Both the position numbers and the translations under genes were made by a program. Of a stretch of 64,000 bases of DNA, positions 61,700-64,000 are shown one piece after another. The stretch comes from Anaerostipes amylophilus (GTDB lineage Bacteria > Bacillota > Clostridia > Lachnospirales > Lachnospiraceae). Location of the stretch: assembly GCF_025567365.1 (NCBI RefSeq), contig NZ_JAOQJG010000003.1, forward strand, positions 248,001 through 312,000, written 5' to 3'. Every line of letters begins with the position of its first letter. Within the stretch, counting starts at the first letter, position 1. The notes beneath the pieces are model-generated. The model saw only the letters and a list, made by a program, of their open reading frames with translations, searched no databases and was not told the origin of the DNA.

Positions 61700-62513
61700 T
61701 CTCACTTGTATTAGAAACTAAAAGAAAAGCTTTTGGATCATGTTCTTTGATAAAGTTTCGAAGTTTCACTGCCTGTGAAGGACTAAGAACCGTCAGGATA
61801 ATATATTTGTCATCCCCTGTAAAGGCTCCGGTTGCATTCACAATGGTTGCTCCGCGCTGTAGATCATTTTGGATAAAATCACAAATACATGTTGCATTGG
61901 AAGTTACAACATGAAAGTATTTAGAACGGTTAAAACTTTCAATAAAGTTGTCGATCAACGCAGAACGCATGATCAGACCAAACAAAGAATAAAGTCCTGT
62001 TTTGACGTTAAACACTAGGAATCCTGCGAGAGTAAAGATAAGATCAGAGATCATTAAGCCCTTTCCGATATCTACACTCGTATATTTTTTAAGAATCATA
62101 GCGATAACATCTGTACCACCACTAGAAGCTCCAATATTAAATAAGATTGCTGAACCAAGCGCTGGCAATAAGATTGCAAAGATCAACTCTAATAATGGCT
62201 CATTGGTAAGTGGATGACTCATAGGATAAATTCGCTCTAAAAGAGATAAACTTACAGATAAAAGAATCGTGCTGTAAGCTGTTTTTTCAGCAAAGCTTTT
62301 ACCTAAGACGATCCATCCAATGATCAGCAATAAAATATTCACAACAAAAGAAAAATCACTGGCAGAAATAGGAAGGAATTTTGCAACTAAAACGGCAATA
62401 CCTGTGATACCACCAAATGTGAAATTGTTTGCAAATTTAAAGAAGTAAATTCCGACAGCCATAATGAGTGTGCTGATTGTAAGTAAGGAAAAATTTTTAA
62501 GTTTTGATTTCAT
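61671..62513 (-). CDS. YitT family membrane protein (DUF161/DUF2179)
   Basis: 280 residues. Five to six membrane segments (LLTISTLIMAVGIYFFKFANNFTFGGITGIAVL, FVVNILLLIIGWIVLG and others), then the cytoplasmic DUF2179 domain (KYFHVVTSNATCICDFIQNDLQRGATIVNATGAFTGDDKYIILTVLSPSQAVKLRNFIKEHDPKAFLLVSNTSEIIGKGF). The family is a membrane protein group of unknown transport role. The ATG at 62513 has GAAGG before it; a longer frame from 62564 adds 17 residues without a site. Confidence 0.9.
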   Translation of the reverse strand: MKSKLKNFSLLTISTLIMAVGIYFFKFANNFTFGGITGIAVLVAKFLPISASDFSFVVNILLLIIGWIVLGKSFAEKTAYSTILLSVSLSLLERIYPMSHPLTNEPLLELIFAILLPALGSAILFNIGASSGGTDVIAMILKKYTSVDIGKGLMISDLIFTLAGFLVFNVKTGLYSLFGLIMRSALIDNFIESFNRSKYFHVVTSNATCICDFIQNDLQRGATIVNATGAFTGDDKYIILTVLSPSQAVKLRNFIKEHDPKAFLLVSNTSEIIGKGFHSV

Positions 62514-62602
62514 AATACTACCTTCTTTGACGATTGTTTCATTTATAATGATTTCATAATTCAATCATTTATTTTAGCATGAATATTCTATTTTTCAAGA
62601 AA

Positions 62603-62820
62603 TTCGGTGGAAATAGTGAGAAAGAACGTATTATAATTTTTGTTATGGAATCTTGCGACAAAATGGATTGGCGCAATCAAGACAAGTATCTATATTTACG
62701 TATCCCCTGTTATAACCGTAATACTTTCAGTGTTAATCTTACATGAAAAAATAACAGTGATTTCTATCATTGGAACTATATTAATCCTTATTGGGTTTGT
62801 GGTCTCACAAAAAGTTAAGA
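62603..62820 (+). pseudogene. Mosaic relic: methyltransferase tail plus EamA transporter C-terminus
   Basis: Bases 62603-62642 copy the end of the methyltransferase gene (63792-63831; 36 of 40 identical). Directly afterwards another frame reads LWNLATKWIGAIKTSIYIYV, SPVITVILSVLILHEKITV and SIIGTILILIGFVVSQ, the last two membrane segments of an EamA/DMT exporter. The first eight spans are missing. No functional start. Confidence 0.75.
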
Positions 62821-62880
62821 CAACAGACCAGATTAGATGTATAATATGTGATAATAAAGCAAAAAAAGGAGATAGGAACA

Positions 62881-63150
62881 ATGTATTATGTACCAGATGG
62901 AACAAAAAAATGCGGATATTATGAATGTAAAAAATGCGGGAATAGATTCCTCTCATTACAGATGATGGAGAAGATTCCATGTCCAGACTGTGAGGCAGAG
63001 ATCGACTACGAGATTGGACCAGATGAAAATATGGAAGATATTTTAGATACTGCGCAGTTACTTCAGAAAATCGAGGGTGAAGAAGAAGTCGAAAAGATGG
63101 ATGCTTTACTAAGCCTTGCTATCACGGGTGGAGACTGCAATTGGATTTAA
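62881..63150 (+). CDS. Small zinc-ribbon protein
   Basis: 89 residues: MYYVPDGTKKCGYYECKKCGNRFLSLQMMEKIPCPDCEAEIDYEIGPDENMEDI. Two CxxC pairs (CKKC and CPDC) make a zinc ribbon; the acidic C-terminal half is LDTAQLLQKIEGEEEVEKMDALLSLAITGGDCNWI. GGAGATAGG precedes the ATG. A broken copy of its start lies at 61615-61644. Function unknown. Confidence 0.75.
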   Translation: MYYVPDGTKKCGYYECKKCGNRFLSLQMMEKIPCPDCEAEIDYEIGPDENMEDILDTAQLLQKIEGEEEVEKMDALLSLAITGGDCNWI

Positions 63151-63160
63151 AAATGTATTT

Positions 63161-63201
63161 TCTAAAAGACTCAGGGACCATGGACTTCTGGGTCTTTTAG
63201 A
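63161..63201. other. Stem-loop between zinc-ribbon and methyltransferase genes
   Basis: TCTAAAAGAC (63161-63170) pairs with GTCTTTTAGA (63192-63201), with inner CAG/CTG pairs and a CCATGG centre. No T-run follows on the plus strand, so it is not a clear terminator. Confidence 0.45.
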
Positions 63202-63242
63202 TTGCTGCAATAATTGAAACAAGAAGGCAGGAATATCAATTT

Positions 63243-63845
63243 ATGAACGATACACAAGACAACAAATGGGACAAACTATTGCACATCAAAACCATGGGCA
63301 GAGACGACTCTCAATCCGATCAATACCGCTATCCATACGAACCAACTCCATATTCTGTACTGCAACGATTAGCAAATACAGGACTTATAAGGAAGAACAA
63401 TATGCTCTTAGATTATGGCTGTGGTAAAGGAAGGGTAGACTTTTTCTTATCCTACCAGACAAGATGCCGTTGCCTCGGAGTTGAATATGACGAACGCATT
63501 TATGAGAAAGTAATGGAAAATAAGAAAGAAGCCGTATCGAAAGAGAGGGTATCATTTTCATTAGCGAATGCAGAAGAATTTCAACTCCCAGAACAGATAG
63601 ACCGCATCTATTTTTTTAATCCATTTTCCGTAGAGATTTTGAGAAAAGTGATGGCAAGGATCATGGAATCATACTATGAACATCCAAGACAGATTTTATG
63701 TTTCTTCTATTATCCATCCGACGAATATCTTACATATCTGATGACGGTGGATGAGATGATGTTTACCGATGAAATTGATTGTTCCGATTTGTTTGGTGGA
63801 AATAGTGAGAGAGAACGCATTATGATTTTTGAGATTGGGCAGTAG
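63243..63845 (+). CDS. Class I SAM-dependent methyltransferase
   Basis: 200 residues. SAM-binding motif I LLDYGCGKGRVDFFLS, acidic end of strand 2 GVEYDERIYEKV, SFSLANAEEFQLP and the NPF motif FFNPFSVEILRKVM, which suggests an N6-adenine- or glutamine-type methylase. Substrate unknown. GGCAGGA is a weak ribosome site. The end of this gene is duplicated at 62603-62642. Confidence 0.85.
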   Translation: MNDTQDNKWDKLLHIKTMGRDDSQSDQYRYPYEPTPYSVLQRLANTGLIRKNNMLLDYGCGKGRVDFFLSYQTRCRCLGVEYDERIYEKVMENKKEAVSKERVSFSLANAEEFQLPEQIDRIYFFNPFSVEILRKVMARIMESYYEHPRQILCFFYYPSDEYLTYLMTVDEMMFTDEIDCSDLFGGNSERERIMIFEIGQ

Positions 63846-64000
63846 ACAGACTCAGGCCATCTAAATATTTGATCAATATTGCTCAATGAAGATGAATATA
63901 AATAGACGAAAAATAATAAATCATGTATAATCATAAATATGCATCTATAGTTACAAAATATGAAATAAAATATAAGAAAAACGGATATAATACAACAAAT
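63846..64000. other. AT-rich intergenic end of the window
   Basis: No gene, RNA or clear terminator seen in these 155 bases. The next gene lies outside the window. Confidence 0.6.

Noticed and set aside
62640..62924. 94-residue protein combining EamA spans with a tail overlapping the zinc-ribbon gene
   Set aside because: It begins with a TTG lacking a ribosome site and its tail is out-of-frame reading of the next gene; treated as a relic.

Overview
The window looks like the chromosome of a low-GC, spore-forming, anaerobic Firmicute, most likely a Lachnospiraceae gut clostridium (an Anaerostipes-like genome is my guess, from protein style only). The reasons are a complete spoIIIAA-AH operon, the rel-MBL-hemZ-hisS-aspS gene order, meso-diaminopimelate dehydrogenase, strong GGAGG ribosome sites, AT-rich codon use and an adenine-rich coding strand.

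Bases 1-36,100 are mostly housekeeping: a permease end, a YfcE-type phosphodiesterase, two topoisomerase III genes, ddh, a YugP-type Zn protease, RNase H, two very different RlmH-type genes, a MATE transporter, tRNA-Arg, pyrBI, a rel-MBL-hemZ-HD-GYP-hisS cluster, aspS with a stand-alone ACT protein, glyA, an L,D-transpeptidase, and the eight-gene spoIIIA operon. Several decayed genes lie between them (phosphoesterase, GNAT, AlbA_2-type).

Bases 36,260-49,812 hold a complete type I-B CRISPR-Cas locus: array 1 (40 repeats), cas6-cas8b-cas7-cas5-cas3, array 2 (29 repeats, same repeat, near-duplicate leader), then cas4-cas1-cas2. Between array 1 and cas6 lies the most interesting item. A strong promoter is followed by two degenerate repeats that enclose a 28-base pseudo-spacer. 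This pseudo-spacer matches DNA just upstream of that same promoter (18 of the first 19 bases, with the single mismatch at position 6, next to a TCA motif). This is the architecture of a crRNA-like guide by which Cascade represses its own operon (CreR-type).

Bases 49,980-64,000 are accessory. An IS66 remnant sits inside a broken gene. It is followed by a His-Xaa-Ser radical-SAM modification operon (hxsD, a small gene, a prepilin-peptidase-like protease, hxsC, hxsB, a MORN-repeat protein, hxsA and two further small genes), and then a GIY-YIG/DUF2075 ATPase with a MazG-like pyrophosphohydrolase, a plausible defence pair. The last 4 kb is a mosaic of duplicated gene ends around a YitT membrane protein, a zinc-ribbon protein and a methyltransferase.
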